Assembly: GCA_028749105.1 (NCBI GenBank)
Contig: JAQUQF010000042.1
Location: 1-10,107, forward strand
Reading direction: 5' to 3'
From: Acidobacteriota bacterium
Lineage (GTDB): Bacteria > Acidobacteriota > Aminicenantia > UBA2199
Length of the DNA stretch: 10,107 bases
Positions 1-6,202 of this stretch are shown here, piece after piece; within the stretch, counting starts at the first letter, position 1; every line of letters starts with the position of its first letter. The notes below the pieces were generated by a model. The model was not told the DNA's origin, did not search any database, and worked only from the letters and a program-made list of their open reading frames with translations. The translations under genes and the position numbers were made by a program.

Positions 1-720
1 CAGCGCCCGGTAGGAGTCGAGGATCACCTGGTCGGTGAAGTCGCCCTTCTTTTTCTTGCCGATCACCGGGTTGATGAACAGGCCGTCGACGATCGACTGC
101 GCCGACTTCTGCACGTACTCGTGGCCGAGGTGCGACACGTTGCGCGTCTGGAAGCCGACCACGGTGTTCCACTTCTTCTCCTTGAACAGAACCCGGGTCT
201 CACGCGGGGTCAGGTAATAGGCCGGAAAATGGGTGATGGGGTCGCTCAGAAAGTTGATGCTGCCGCCGATGAACAGCTCGCCGCTGGCCTTCAGCGCCTG
301 GACGCCGGGGTGCTTCCCGTCGGTTGTGCCGAAGATGTTCCGGGCGTACTCCTCGAAATCCCAGGTGTACATGTCCTCCACCTGCATGGAGGCGATCGCC
401 TTCTCCCTGGTTGTGAGAATGATGGTGTCGTTTTTGCCGAACTTTTTCGCCGTTTCGCGATCCACCGGCAGGACGATGGGCAGGGTCCAGGCATAACCGC
501 TGGCCAACCGGCTGTTCTGCACCACTTCCCGATAGTCCTCCTGGTTCATGAAGCCTTTGAGAGGGGAAAAAACGCCGGTGGCGATGTTCTGCACCTCGAT
601 GGCTTTCTCCTCATCGATTTCCAGATTGAAGAACTTGTCGCGGCAGGAGAGGATGGCCTCCCGTTCCTTCATCGATAGATTGCGGTCGATCAACTCGCCG
701 CCGTGTGGTTTGACGATCAT
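1..720 (-). CDS. sat: Sulfate adenylyltransferase (ATP sulfurylase), N-terminal 240 residues; 3' end beyond window
   Basis: The reading frame stays open from the ATG at 720 to the left edge, so only the first 240 residues are visible. Family members are usually about 400 residues. The enzyme makes adenosine 5'-phosphosulfate (APS) from ATP and sulfate in the cytoplasm. Residues 1-170 match the N-terminal PUA-like part (motif GVFSPLKGFMN at 49-59). Residues 189-201 carry the active-site signature QTRN (191-194) followed by HLGH (197-200), the HxxH nucleotide-binding motif. The residues between are Val-Ser, where many homologues have Pro-x. The SD AAGGAG lies about 6 nt before the ATG and its first bases are part of the cysC stop codon. 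The gap to cysC is 10 nt, so the two genes are co-transcribed and probably translationally coupled. The partner gene makes a biosynthetic (PAPS-forming) direction likely. A dissimilatory role is not excluded, since no apr or dsr genes are visible to decide it. Confidence 0.95.
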   Translation of the reverse strand, partial: MIVKPHGGELIDRNLSMKEREAILSCRDKFFNLEIDEEKAIEVQNIATGVFSPLKGFMNQEDYREVVQNSRLASGYAWTLPIVLPVDRETAKKFGKNDTIILTTREKAIASMQVEDMYTWDFEEYARNIFGTTDGKHPGVQALKASGELFIGGSINFLSDPITHFPAYYLTPRETRVLFKEKKWNTVVGFQTRNVSHLGHEYVQKSAQSIVDGLFINPVIGKKKKGDFTDQVILDSYRAL

Positions 721-730
721 GCTCTTCTCC

Positions 731-1459
731 TTAGCTGATGTAGCCGAGTTTCTTCAGTTTCTCGCGCACTGCGTCCTCGTCGGCTTGGGACAGGCCGCCG
801 GCGGCGCTGTTCTGGGCCGCGTAGCTGCTGAGGATGTGGACGACGAAGGTGGACAGGTCGGGGAAGCTCTGGCCGGCCAGGATCTTGATCAGGTCCTGGC
901 GCAGGTAGTCGGGGATGGCGATCTCCCTGCCGGACGGCTTCAGGTAGCCCAGATCCTCCAGCTTGTCCATGACCTTCTTCAGGGATTCGTCCACGCTCTC
1001 CCGGTCGCTCTCGATCACCAGCTCCGGGTTTTCCGGCTCCTCGAAGGGGTCGGAGATGCCGGTGAAGTTCTTGATCTCGCCGGCGATGGCCTTCTTGTAC
1101 ATCCCCTTGACGTCACGCTCAATGCATTTTTCCAGCGCGCACTTGACATAAACCTCGACGAAGTTGCCGATCATGCCGCGGATCTCGGCGCGGATGCTGC
1201 GGTAGGGCGAGACGAACGCCGCCGTGGTCACGGCTCCGTGCTTGGTCAGCAGCGAGCAGACGAAACCCACGCGGCGGATGTTCTCATCGCGGTCTTCCTT
1301 GGAAAAGCCCAGCCCCTTGCTCAGGTATTTGCGGGTGACGTCGCCGTCCAGCTCCTCGCAGAGGATGCCGCGCGTTTTGAGTTCCGCGCTCAGTTTCTGT
1401 GCCAGAGTGGTCTTTCCCGAACAGGGAAGACCCGTGAACCAAACCGTTACGCCTTTCAT
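731..1459 (-). CDS. cysC: Adenylylsulfate (APS) kinase with C-terminal RHH-like extension
   Basis: This 242-residue protein phosphorylates APS to PAPS, the sulfate donor for sulfotransferases and for PAPS reductase. The kinase domain spans about residues 1-175: Walker A GLPCSGKTT (10-18), DGD (38-40), GFSKEDRDEN (51-60), FVSPYR (82-87) and NFTGISDPFEEP (131-142). These are typical APS kinase motifs. Family members usually stop at about 175-200 residues. Here some 65 more follow: a segment at about 183-213 with the pattern of a ribbon-helix-helix unit (strand, helix, turn, helix) and an acidic helix ending in KLKKLGYIS (234-242). The function of this extension is unknown. The SD AGGAG lies 7 nt upstream of the ATG. 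The gene lies 34 nt after the NusG-like gene and 10 nt before sat, in one operon. Confidence 0.94.
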   Translation of the reverse strand: MKGVTVWFTGLPCSGKTTLAQKLSAELKTRGILCEELDGDVTRKYLSKGLGFSKEDRDENIRRVGFVCSLLTKHGAVTTAAFVSPYRSIRAEIRGMIGNFVEVYVKCALEKCIERDVKGMYKKAIAGEIKNFTGISDPFEEPENPELVIESDRESVDESLKKVMDKLEDLGYLKPSGREIAIPDYLRQDLIKILAGQSFPDLSTFVVHILSSYAAQNSAAGGLSQADEDAVREKLKKLGYIS

Positions 1460-1493
1460 TTGTTACTCCTTGTCTATCGATAATTCCGAATGG

Positions 1494-2012
1494 TCAGCGC
1501 TGCACGACCAGGTACTTCTTGGGCAGGATGAGCTTGCTGGAGAAGCGGACGTTGGTCAGCAGGATCATCGCCCGTTCGCGGTCGGGAAGCTCCTCCTGGA
1601 AGATCCCTTCCCAGCCTTCGAAATCGCCTTCGTCGATCAGGATGCGGTCGCCCTGGCGGAAGCTCTCCTCGCGCTTGCGCAGCATGACCAGGCCGCCGCT
1701 CTCGCGCGACTTGATGTCCTGGATCTTCTCGTCGGCCAGGGTCCACAGGTATTCGTTGCAGCCGAGGAGGGACTTCACCCCGTGCGTGTAGCGCACTTTC
1801 TGGTAAAATTCGGCGATGTCGAAGCGGGCGAAGAGGTAGCCGCTGAACAGCGGCGTGATCCGGTCGATCTTGCCCCTGTTCTTCTTGACCTTCTTGTTGT
1901 AGACCGGCAGGTAGACATCGATGTCCAGTGTGCGCAGTTGTTTTTCGGCGACGAATTCCTGCTTGGGTTTGCTGTTGACGATGAACCAATCGCTGCCGGA
2001 AATGTCCTTCAT
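1494..2012 (-). CDS. NusG/RfaH-family transcription antiterminator (UpxY-like)
   Basis: This 172-residue protein has an N-terminal NGN domain at about 8-105 that opens with WFIVNSKPKQE, the usual entry to specialised NusG paralogues. PLFSGYLFARFD (54-65) is the conserved core strand. A KOW-like segment follows at about 117-143 (RQGDRILIDEGDFEGWEGIF). NGN domains bind RNA polymerase at the clamp helices and reduce pausing. Paralogues such as RfaH and UpxY act on particular long operons, very often for surface polysaccharides. Housekeeping nusG normally sits beside secE and rplK, which are absent, and the position as first gene of an operon points to a specialised regulator. The ATG has no SD. 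A near-consensus promoter puts the transcription start on this ATG, so the mRNA is probably leaderless. The target operon is inferred to be its own, running through cysC and sat to the left. Confidence 0.88.
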   Translation of the reverse strand: MKDISGSDWFIVNSKPKQEFVAEKQLRTLDIDVYLPVYNKKVKKNRGKIDRITPLFSGYLFARFDIAEFYQKVRYTHGVKSLLGCNEYLWTLADEKIQDIKSRESGGLVMLRKREESFRQGDRILIDEGDFEGWEGIFQEELPDRERAMILLTNVRFSSKLILPKKYLVVQR

Positions 2013-2018
2013 CTGAAA

Positions 2019-2047
2019 ATTTTAGAATAATTCGGCCGCGTTGTCAA
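2019..2047 (-). promoter_or_regulatory. Sigma70-type promoter of the NusG-like/cysC/sat operon
   Basis: On the minus strand, TTGACA (2047-2042, a perfect -35) is followed by a 17-nt spacer and TAAAAT (2024-2019). Six nucleotides separate the -10 from the ATG at 2012, so the predicted +1 is the A of the start codon. Confidence 0.8.
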
Positions 2048-2119
2048 TGGATGCGAGGCTTGCTGCGGAGGACCTGCAAGCCATTCCCAGCCAATTGCGG
2101 TCTTTTTCACGGTAATTTA

Positions 2120-2128
2120 TGATATAAT
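2120..2128 (+). promoter_or_regulatory. Extended -10 promoter of the membrane-protein gene
   Basis: TGA immediately precedes a perfect TATAAT (2123-2128), forming an extended -10 (TGn-TATAAT). No good -35 was found at the normal distance; the upstream TTGCGG at 2095-2100 is 22 nt away. The predicted start near 2135 leaves a leader of about 18 nt containing AGGAG, 4 nt before the ATG at 2153. Confidence 0.65.
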
Positions 2129-2152
2129 AAAACCCTCGATAAAAGGAGAAAA

Positions 2153-2764
2153 ATGCCCCAAAAAGAAAATAACAGCCAGGGCGAAGAGATCCTGGACGAA
2201 TACACCAGGCCGTGGTGGCAGAACTCGAAGATCTGGCTGGGTGTGACGGTGCTGGTGATCGCGGCGGTCTTTGCCGTCGTCTACAAGAAGACCGTGCTGA
2301 ACACGGCCATCACTCCCGCCGAGCTGAAAGCCGCCATCGTGCTGTTCGATATCTCCAGCCAATGGAAGGTCACGGCCAGCGTCGACGACGAGGACTTCAA
2401 GGGGATTATCCTGGCCCCCGAGGTCTCCTTTCGCGTGCGCAACGTCTCGAAAAGGAACCTGAGCTATGTGTTCCTGCTGGGGGTGTTCCGCTTCATGGAC
2501 ACCGGCAAGGTGATCGGCGAGGGCTACCGCATGACCATGCGCCGGCCCCTGCCCCCGGGCGGCGAGAGCGAGCGCATCACCCTCAATGCCGGCTTCGGCT
2601 ACCGCGCGACCTCGGCGGCGGCCTTCGAGAAATACAAGCAGGACTGGCGCAACACCTTCTGCGAAGTGTTCGCCAAGTCGCACAATTCCGGGTTGACCAT
2701 GCTGAAAACTTTCTACATCAGCCGCAAGATCGCTGGGCAGGATGTTGAGGTCACGATCAAGTAA
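2153..2764 (+). CDS. Single-pass membrane protein of unknown function
   Basis: This 203-residue protein was not recognised as a named family. Residues 1-25 are charged and hydrophilic, and one transmembrane helix follows at about 27-44 (LGVTVLVIAAVFAVVY), with lysines just after it at 45-46. The remaining 155 residues form a soluble domain, predicted outside the cytoplasmic membrane. Around 91-125 the pattern VSFRVRNVSKRNLSYVFLL, then FMDTGKVIGEG, resembles FxLyD-type beta-sandwich domains, in which a strand and an RN(x)S turn are followed by D-x-G-K-V-I-G. This likeness is a pattern match only. The start is set by AGGAG 4 nt upstream and the extended -10 before it. The gene is convergent with the thioredoxin-like gene, with 7 nt between stops, and has no obvious operon partner. 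Confidence 0.75.
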   Translation: MPQKENNSQGEEILDEYTRPWWQNSKIWLGVTVLVIAAVFAVVYKKTVLNTAITPAELKAAIVLFDISSQWKVTASVDDEDFKGIILAPEVSFRVRNVSKRNLSYVFLLGVFRFMDTGKVIGEGYRMTMRRPLPPGGESERITLNAGFGYRATSAAAFEKYKQDWRNTFCEVFAKSHNSGLTMLKTFYISRKIAGQDVEVTIK

Positions 2765-2771
2765 AAAAAGG

Positions 2772-3257
2772 CTATTTCAGAAGTTCGCCGATTTTTTCCC
2801 TGAGATCGCTCCCCCGCAGTTGGTTCGCCGCCATCTTGCCCTTGCGGTCGATGACAAAGGTTGATGGGATATACTCCACCTGGTACTTTTCGGCGAGCGT
2901 ACGCGCCGCCTCGCGGTCGATGATGTGCACCCAGTCCATCCCTTTTTCCCTGACGAACTTGCGGGCCGCGTCGAGGTCGCGGTCCAGGCTGACGCTGATC
3001 AGCACGAACTTCCTTTTCCCGAAACGCTTCTGGATGTCGATCAGGTGGGGAACCTCGGCGCGGCAGGGAGGGCACCACGTCGCCCAAAAGTCGAGTAGCA
3101 CGACCTTGCCCTTGAGAGCGGAGAGGGTCAGGCTCGCGCCGGAGATGTCGGTCGCCGTGAAGTCGGGCGGCGTGCCCCCCGTCGCCTGCGCTCGGCAGGA
3201 TGAGGCGGTCCCCAGGAGTATGGCAACGAAAAGCCATGATATTTTCATTGTTTTCAT
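2772..3257 (-). CDS. TlpA/ResA-like thioredoxin-fold protein, exported
   Basis: This 161-residue protein starts at the ATG at 3257. Its N-terminus MKTMKIS with the hydrophobic run WLFVAILLGTA (8-18) is a signal peptide. Cys21 (ASSC) could be a weak lipobox, or AQA (23-25) could be a signal peptidase I site. The mature part is a thioredoxin fold of the AhpC/TSA-Redoxin type: PPDFTATDISG (30-40), WATWCPPC (58-65) with the redox pair Cys62/Cys65, and the cis-proline segment YIPSTFVID (129-137). Such proteins reduce or exchange disulfides outside the cytoplasm, for example in cytochrome c maturation, but no ccm genes are nearby. The frame stays open upstream to an ATG at 3431. That extension has no signal-like or conserved sequence and lies across the promoter, so it was not used. 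A second ATG at 3248 is also possible. Confidence 0.88.
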   Translation of the reverse strand: MKTMKISWLFVAILLGTASSCRAQATGGTPPDFTATDISGASLTLSALKGKVVLLDFWATWCPPCRAEVPHLIDIQKRFGKRKFVLISVSLDRDLDAARKFVREKGMDWVHIIDREAARTLAEKYQVEYIPSTFVIDRKGKMAANQLRGSDLREKIGELLK

Positions 3258-3263
3258 GTTAAT

Positions 3264-3291
3264 ATTATACCATGGAAGGTGCATTTTACAA
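3264..3291 (-). promoter_or_regulatory. Promoter of the TlpA-like gene
   Basis: On the minus strand, TTGTAA (3291-3286) is followed by a 16-nt spacer and a perfect TATAAT (3269-3264). The ATG at 3257 begins 6 nt after the -10, so the predicted +1 coincides with the start codon. No SD precedes the ATG, which fits a leaderless mRNA. Confidence 0.65.
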
Positions 3292-3312
3292 GTCCGGATA
3301 CTGTCCGGGCCT

Positions 3313-3329
3313 GACGCCGCGCCGGCGTC
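3313..3329 (+). repeat. Perfect 7-bp inverted repeat between divergent promoters
   Basis: GACGCCG and CGGCGTC flank a CGC loop, and a T-rich run (TTGTTGTTT) follows on the plus strand. The repeat lies between the -35 boxes of the divergent TlpA-like (3286-3291) and ferritin-like (3351-3356) promoters. It could be an operator for a dimeric regulator, or a weak plus-strand terminator; the sequence does not decide. Confidence 0.4.
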
Positions 3330-3350
3330 TTGTTGTTTCCCTGGGGGCAT

Positions 3351-3379
3351 TTGCCAAAATGGCTGATTCATACTATAGT
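3351..3379 (+). promoter_or_regulatory. Promoter of the ferritin-like/nitroreductase operon
   Basis: TTGCCA (3351-3356), a 17-nt spacer and TATAGT (3374-3379), each box 5/6 to consensus. The predicted start near 3386 gives a leader of about 60 nt ending in GAGGTGA, a good SD, before the ATG at 3446. Confidence 0.7.
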
Positions 3380-3445
3380 GATGCCAGCGACCGGTTGAAA
3401 TGGATGCCGGCCGGTTTGGGAAAAAAATCAACTTGAGGTGAACAC

Positions 3446-3928
3446 ATGTCCTATTTGCTGGATGTGAAGGAGATCCTGGATTTCGCGGTCTATATCGAGG
3501 AGCGGGGCTATGAGTTCTATGTGGAGGCGATGAAGAAGTTCCCCGAGCCGCGCGCCACCGTACTGTTCCAATACCTGGCCGACGAGGAGTTCAAGCACGG
3601 GAAGGTGTTCCGGATGCTGATGGAACAGGGCGGCGATATCCGGAAAGGGGAGGGCGATGCCGAATACCAGGCCTACATGAGGGAGTTCATCAAGGCCCAT
3701 CAGCTGGGCGACAGGGAGGCGATCAACGCCAAGCTGTCCCGGCTCTCCACCCTGGAAGATATTCTCGACCTGGCCATGGGCTTCGAGAAGGATTCGATCG
3801 TCTTCTTCTCCGAGTTGAAGGACCTCTATGCCAAGGGGCATGGCGCCGCCATCGAGAAGGTCATCCGCGAAGAGATGGGCCATCTGCGCAAGATCTTCCA
3901 AATGAAGCGGGAAGCGGTCAAAAAATAG
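3446..3928 (+). CDS. Rubrerythrin/ferritin-like diiron protein without rubredoxin domain
   Basis: This 160-residue protein is a single four-helix ferritin-like domain. The first helix has IEERGYEFY (17-25), with Glu18/Glu19 as candidate metal ligands. The second carries DEEFKH (46-51), an ExxH pair (Glu48, His51). The third has Glu114 in GFEKDS, and the last has REEMGH (141-146), a second ExxH (Glu143, His146). This arrangement matches the rubrerythrin family diiron site. The C-terminal rubredoxin CxxC knuckles of classical rubrerythrin are absent, so electrons would have to come from another protein. The likely role is peroxide reduction or iron handling in the cytoplasm. A strong SD (GAGGTGA) lies 6 nt upstream of the ATG. 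The nitroreductase gene follows after 37 nt and is probably co-transcribed, which suggests a shared redox or stress role. Confidence 0.88.
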   Translation: MSYLLDVKEILDFAVYIEERGYEFYVEAMKKFPEPRATVLFQYLADEEFKHGKVFRMLMEQGGDIRKGEGDAEYQAYMREFIKAHQLGDREAINAKLSRLSTLEDILDLAMGFEKDSIVFFSELKDLYAKGHGAAIEKVIREEMGHLRKIFQMKREAVKK

Positions 3929-3965
3929 ATCGTTGCGGGAAAGGATCGGTTTTTCAGGAGGGAGC

Positions 3966-4517
3966 ATGAAATTGATGGAAATAATCGAGAAACGGCACGC
4001 GTATCGTTCACTGGGCCCAGCCAAGATCGATGAGGACCTGGTCCGCGACCTGGCGACGGCTGCGTCGCTGTCGGCCTCCTGCTTCAACAAGCAGCCCTGG
4101 CGCTTCGTTTTTGCCTATGAAAAGGAAGTGCTGGAACGGCTGAAGGCGGCCATGAGCAAGGGCAACGAATGGACCGGGGCCGCCTCGCTGATCGTCGCCG
4201 TCTGCAGCCGCAAGGACCTTGATTGCGTGGTCAAGGAGCGGGAATATTACCTCTTCGACACCGGCATGGCTACCGCCTTTCTGATCCTGCGCGCCACCGA
4301 GATGGGGCTGATCGCCCATCCTATTGCCGGCTATGACGAGAACAAGGCAAAGGAGATCCTCGGCATCCCGGCCGACATGACGCTGATCACCCTGGTCAAT
4401 GTCGGCACGCATCTTTTGCCGCCCAACGCCCTGTTGAGCGAGAAGCAGGCGCAAGGCGAAACGGGAAGGCCTGAACGCCTGCTCCTGCCCGAGATCATGA
4501 GGCTGAACCGCTTCTAG
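3966..4517 (+). CDS. Nitroreductase-family FMN oxidoreductase
   Basis: This 183-residue protein shows the usual nitroreductase entry: IIEKRHAYRSL (6-16), with Arg10/Arg14 as FMN phosphate contacts, then ASCFNKQPWRFVF (37-49), where N-x-Q-PW-F is the family FMN-binding strand. GLIAHPIAGYD (114-124) corresponds to the conserved G-x-x-x-PI-G region. The size is that of the short, single-domain members of this superfamily, which bind FMN as homodimers and use NAD(P)H. The physiological substrate cannot be read from sequence. The start was chosen because AGGAGG (3956-3961) lies 4 nt before this ATG. A second ATG at 3975 is a possible alternative, and an in-frame TTG at 3933 precedes the SD and was rejected. 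The gene is downstream of the ferritin-like gene in the same operon and convergent with RNase HI. Confidence 0.88.
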   Translation: MKLMEIIEKRHAYRSLGPAKIDEDLVRDLATAASLSASCFNKQPWRFVFAYEKEVLERLKAAMSKGNEWTGAASLIVAVCSRKDLDCVVKEREYYLFDTGMATAFLILRATEMGLIAHPIAGYDENKAKEILGIPADMTLITLVNVGTHLLPPNALLSEKQAQGETGRPERLLLPEIMRLNRF

Positions 4518-4538
4518 GCCCGGAGCGGGAATGGCGCG

Positions 4539-4994
4539 CTAGCCCAGCGTCTGGATGGCGTCTCTGGCCAGCTGATCGGCCCGTTCGTTCAACGTGACGT
4601 TGCTGTGCCCGGCCACTTTCTGGAAGGCGATGCGCGGGAACTTTTCCTTCAGCGCCAGCAGCCTCAGCCAGAGGTCCTTGTTCTCCACCGCTTTTTTCCC
4701 CGCGGTCTGCCAGCCGTTCCGTTGCCAGCGCCGGTACCACTTTTGCAGCAGGCAATTGGCGAGATAGGCGCTGTCGGTGAAAACCTCCACCGGCAGCGAG
4801 CGGTTCTTGACCGCCTCCAGCGCCTTGATGCAGGCCAGAAGCTCCATGCGGTTGTTGGTCGTATTCCGTTCCGCCCCGGAAATCTCCTTGACCTTCCCCT
4901 TGAACAGCAGGACCGCCCCCCAGCCGCCGCGGTTCTCCTTCTGCTGGTTGTTGCTGCAGGCGCCATCGCAGTAGATGATGATTTTTTCCGTCAT
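4539..4994 (-). CDS. rnhA: Ribonuclease HI
   Basis: This 151-residue protein is a type 1 RNase H, which cleaves the RNA strand of RNA-DNA hybrids in the cytoplasm. The four acidic catalytic residues are present: Asp10 in YCDGACSNN, Glu51 in NRMELLA, Asp74 in VFTDSAY and Asp140 in NERADQLA. His130 in VAGHSN is the expected catalytic-loop histidine, and KWYRRWQRNGW (85-95) is the basic handle region of bacterial RNase HI. The length matches E. coli RnhA (155). The frame is open to an ATG at 5042 and another at 5015, but the latter overlaps the -10 box. The ATG at 4994 fits both the promoter and the family's N-terminus. No clear SD was seen. The gene is divergent from the response regulator. Confidence 0.93.
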   Translation of the reverse strand: MTEKIIIYCDGACSNNQQKENRGGWGAVLLFKGKVKEISGAERNTTNNRMELLACIKALEAVKNRSLPVEVFTDSAYLANCLLQKWYRRWQRNGWQTAGKKAVENKDLWLRLLALKEKFPRIAFQKVAGHSNVTLNERADQLARDAIQTLG

Positions 4995-5013
4995 GTTGTC
5001 TTGCGGGAAAGGC

Positions 5014-5042
5014 ATTATAATCTTCTGAAGCCGGAAACGCAA
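5014..5042 (-). promoter_or_regulatory. Promoter of rnhA
   Basis: On the minus strand, TTGCGT (5042-5037) is followed by a 17-nt spacer and a perfect TATAAT (5019-5014). The predicted start near 5007 gives a 13-nt leader to the ATG at 4994. The box is part of ATTATAAT, so the plus strand also reads TATAAT at 5016-5021. Confidence 0.55.
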
Positions 5043-5073
5043 CGCTCAGGATTTTCCTGATTTGGGAAATGAC

Positions 5074-5099
5074 TTGACATTGATTTTTTGTGCTATAAT
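5074..5099 (+). promoter_or_regulatory. Promoter of the response regulator gene
   Basis: A perfect TTGACA (5074-5079) and a perfect extended -10, TGC-TATAAT (5091-5099), are separated by only 14 nt instead of 16-18. The extended -10 can work without a -35, so initiation near 5106 is likely. AGGGG (5123-5127) is a modest SD 4 nt before the ATG. Confidence 0.6.
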
Positions 5100-5131
5100 G
5101 GCGTCACGATTTCTTTGGCAACAGGGGCAAG

Positions 5132-5638
5132 ATGAGCAAGAGAATTGCGATCATTGATGACGATCATGTTATTCAGGAATCGCTGCAGGAAACGCTCGGC
5201 GACGCGGGCTACACGGTTTTTATCGCCTCCGACGGCGTCAGCGGCCTGGAACTGATCTCCCGGGAAAAGCCCGACCTGGTGGTGGCCGACATCCTCCTGC
5301 CCCGCCTGCACGGGATTGCCCTCTGCGAAAAGCTCAAAGCCAGCTCCGATTTCCAGCATATCCCCATCATCCTGATGACCGGGGTCTACAAGGACGTGAA
5401 CCTGCGCATGTATGTTCACAAGGGGTTGGCCGCGGATTTCATCGAGAAGCCTTTCCGCGAAAAGGAGCTGCTGGCAAAGATCGAAAACCTGCTCGGCAAG
5501 GCGCCGGAAAAAGTCGAGGCTCAACCCCCCGCCCGCCAGGCCACCGCTTCCGAACGGAGCCGTGAAGGCCGACCCGACCGCTCCGTGGACAGCGCTTTGG
5601 ACGACCTGGTGAACTGGGCCCACAACAAGAAGAAATAG
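5132..5638 (+). CDS. Single-domain response regulator (CheY-like receiver) with charged tail
   Basis: This 168-residue protein has a receiver domain at about 1-123. It shows the acidic pair Asp10/Asp11 in AIIDDDH, the phospho-acceptor Asp53 in VADILLPRLHG, Thr83 in LMTGVY and Lys106 in FIEKPF, so all signalling residues are intact. No DNA-binding or enzymatic output domain follows. Residues 124-168 form a Pro/Ala/Arg-rich linker ending in a short helix-like segment, SALDDLVNWAHNKKK (154-168). The tail may dock a partner. No histidine kinase is adjacent, so this is an orphan whose input and output are unknown. It is divergent from rnhA. The 75-nt gap after its stop, before the convergent mog stop, shows no clear terminator, only an 8-nt direct repeat CTGACACT at 5685 and 5697. 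Confidence 0.9.
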   Translation: MSKRIAIIDDDHVIQESLQETLGDAGYTVFIASDGVSGLELISREKPDLVVADILLPRLHGIALCEKLKASSDFQHIPIILMTGVYKDVNLRMYVHKGLAADFIEKPFREKELLAKIENLLGKAPEKVEAQPPARQATASERSREGRPDRSVDSALDDLVNWAHNKKK

Positions 5639-5713
5639 CACGAATTCAAGCTCGGTTTGCGGCAAAAGTTTGCAGAGTTTCTTGCTGACACTTTCACTGA
5701 CACTGGGAGTTCG

Positions 5714-6202
5714 TCACTTCTTCTCAGAGGACTCGTGGCCGCCGCCTTGCGCCATGGCACGGCCGTGCTCCATGACTCCGGCCAGCAGCGTGGCGCACAG
5801 TTCCGCACCGCGTAGTGACCCGGGAAAATTGACGATGAGGGTGTGACCGATCATGCCGCTGTAGGCCCGGGAAAAAACGGCATGCGGGGTTTCTTTCAGC
5901 GATTCGCGGCGCAGCCATTCGCTGAGGCCGGGGACGTCGCGGTCACAGAGTCTGGCGCAGGTTTCGGGAGTGATGTCGCGCGGGGATAACCCGGTGCCGC
6001 CGCAGGTGAGGATGTAGTCCCGGTCCAGGTTCGTGCGGATCGCTGCGGCGATCGCTTCCGCTTCGTCGGGAACGACCGCCACCGTGATCTCGGCGCCGGC
6101 CAAACGGACTTCCAGTATCTCCTTGATGCGCGGTCCGGAGAGGTCGGCGTATTCCCCCCGTGCCGCCCTATCCGAGACGGTGATCACCGCTACTTTGAGC
6201 AT
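5714..6202 (-). CDS. mog: MogA/MoaB-type molybdopterin adenylyltransferase
   Basis: This 162-residue protein is a MoCF_biosynth (MPT-binding) domain. MLKVAVITVSDRAARGEY (1-18) is the usual MogA/MoaB N-terminus, ILTCGGTGLSPRD (64-76) contains the MPT-binding GGTG loop with catalytic-region Asp76, and VNFPGSLRG (124-132) corresponds to the conserved PGSPKG loop. Such enzymes adenylate molybdopterin before MoeA inserts molybdate. Whether it is a Mog or MoaB orthologue cannot be settled by eye, but a co-operonic moeA makes the adenylation role likely. The ATG at 6202 is preceded by GGGAGGT, a strong SD. The frame continues upstream inside the MOSC gene without conserved sequence, so that extension was rejected. 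The gene overlaps the MOSC gene by 35 nt and is the last gene of the operon. Confidence 0.9.
   Translation of the reverse strand: MLKVAVITVSDRAARGEYADLSGPRIKEILEVRLAGAEITVAVVPDEAEAIAAAIRTNLDRDYILTCGGTGLSPRDITPETCARLCDRDVPGLSEWLRRESLKETPHAVFSRAYSGMIGHTLIVNFPGSLRGAELCATLLAGVMEHGRAMAQGGGHESSEKK

Noticed and set aside
548..1483. Long plus-strand open frame opposite sat and cysC
   Set aside because: It is antisense to two genes with clear catalytic motifs. Its translation is rich in Val/Leu/Ala/Asp/Gln with no domain pattern, as expected for a shadow frame in GC-rich DNA.
3258..3431. N-terminal extension of the TlpA-like protein to an ATG at 3431
   Set aside because: It would put 58 unconserved residues before a normal signal peptide and run through the gene's own promoter and the divergent one.
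5639..5713. Terminator between the response regulator and mog
   Set aside because: No stable hairpin with a U tract was found on either strand; only a short CTGACACT direct repeat is present.
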